From: DYHD01 sp964411065
GTDB lineage: Bacteria; Nitrospirota; Thermodesulfovibrionia; Thermodesulfovibrionales; Dissulfurispiraceae
Assembly: GCA_964411065.1 (NCBI GenBank)
Contig: CAYPJO010000001.1
Coordinates: 5,313 to 69,312 of the forward strand
Reading direction: 5' to 3'
Length of the DNA stretch: 64,000 nucleotides
This document shows positions 63,954 to 64,000 of the stretch, in pieces. The number at the start of each line of letters is the position of its first letter. The first letter of the stretch is position 1. The notes beneath the pieces are model-generated. The model was not told the DNA's origin and searched no databases. It saw nothing but the letters and a program-made list of their open reading frames with translations. A program made the translations under genes and the position numbers.

Positions 63954-64000
63954 TTACTATTTTAAAATGTCACACTTAATTACTAATTTAAAATGTCACA
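63954..64000 (+). repeat. Tandem 21-bp repeat with 26-bp period at window end
   Basis: TTACTATTTTAAAATGTCACA (63954-63974) recurs at 63980-64000 with one change. GTGTG (63949-63953) and CACAC (63971-63975) frame the first copy. Repeated TTTAAAATGTCAC-like units are seen at the ends of some IS21-family elements. The element itself, if any, is outside the window. Confidence 0.6.

Noticed and set aside
1..64000. CRISPR array, prophage or toxin-antitoxin pair
   Set aside because: I saw no regular spacer-repeat pattern, integrase, phage structural genes or paired small toxin and antitoxin genes.

Overview
The window is a piece of a Gram-negative bacterial chromosome with low G+C (about one third by eye). 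Coding density is fairly high, broken by a few 350-760 bp AT-rich gaps. An outer membrane is implied by a TolC/RND/adaptor efflux set, lipoproteins, FtsEX with an EnvC-type protein, a Slt transglycosylase and type II secretion pseudopilin genes. The gene content (futalosine-pathway mqnD, RemA, YicC, gmk-rpoZ-coaBC, ClpA/ClpS, split transketolase, EF-G2) would suit an uncultured deltaproteobacterium-like, Nitrospirota-like or Schekmanbacteria-like lineage, but the sequence alone does not settle this. A run of 100 N shows that it is a scaffold.

Layout. 1-3773 (+): the 3' part of ftsQ, an FmdB zinc ribbon, clpS-clpA. 3774-4337: a gap flanked by an exact 55-bp duplication. 4338-6782 (+): glycogen phosphorylase. 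6797-15357 (-): coaBC, rpoZ, gmk, remA, yicC, topA, a DUF494-like gene, dprA, argG. 15409-24074 (-): a HEAT protein, Slt, aroC, and three receiver-domain regulators including an HD-GYP protein and a REC-PAS histidine kinase. 24224-24295 (-): tRNA-Thr(CGU). 24842-28347 (+): EF-G2 and argH. 28531-35407: a second FmdB protein, a cytoplasmic PAS kinase, a PilB/GspE-like protein with no ATPase core, TPR and C39 lipoproteins, rlmN, an SBF transporter. 35608-41908 (+): tetR-tolC-adaptor-RND pump with a promoter and operator in front. 41899-48574 (-): split transketolase, ftsE, ftsX, envC, ctpA and an exonuclease in one run. 48755-49201 (+): dCMP deaminase. 49568-50856 (-): DAHP synthase and its leader. 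50901-51906 (-): a small membrane protein and an exported SagB-type nitroreductase. 51999-57851 (-): type II secretion genes gspF-H-I-J-K-L-M. 57864-63873 (-): alpha-glucan phosphorylase, mqnD, adenosine-specific kinase, yggS and a second GspF/PilC protein. The last 47 bases hold an IS-end-like tandem repeat.

The most notable element is an apparently complete ribosome-mediated attenuator in front of the DAHP synthase gene (50604-50856). A 29-codon leader ORF carries WWW and FFF blocks (6 Phe and 4 Trp codons). It is followed by a chain of mutually exclusive pairings 1:2, 2:3, 3:4 and 4:5, where 4:5 is a 15-bp terminator with a T5 tract just before the aroF ribosome binding site. The predicted logic is that a ribosome stalled for Trp or Phe lets 1:2 and 3:4 form, giving read-through, while a ribosome that reaches the leader stop covers segment 1, giving 2:3 and termination. 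Other points are an A10 tract that splits the start of gspM from its body, a PilB-like protein without its motor, an EnvC with no zinc ligands beside ftsEX, and an assembly gap that is probably an artefact.
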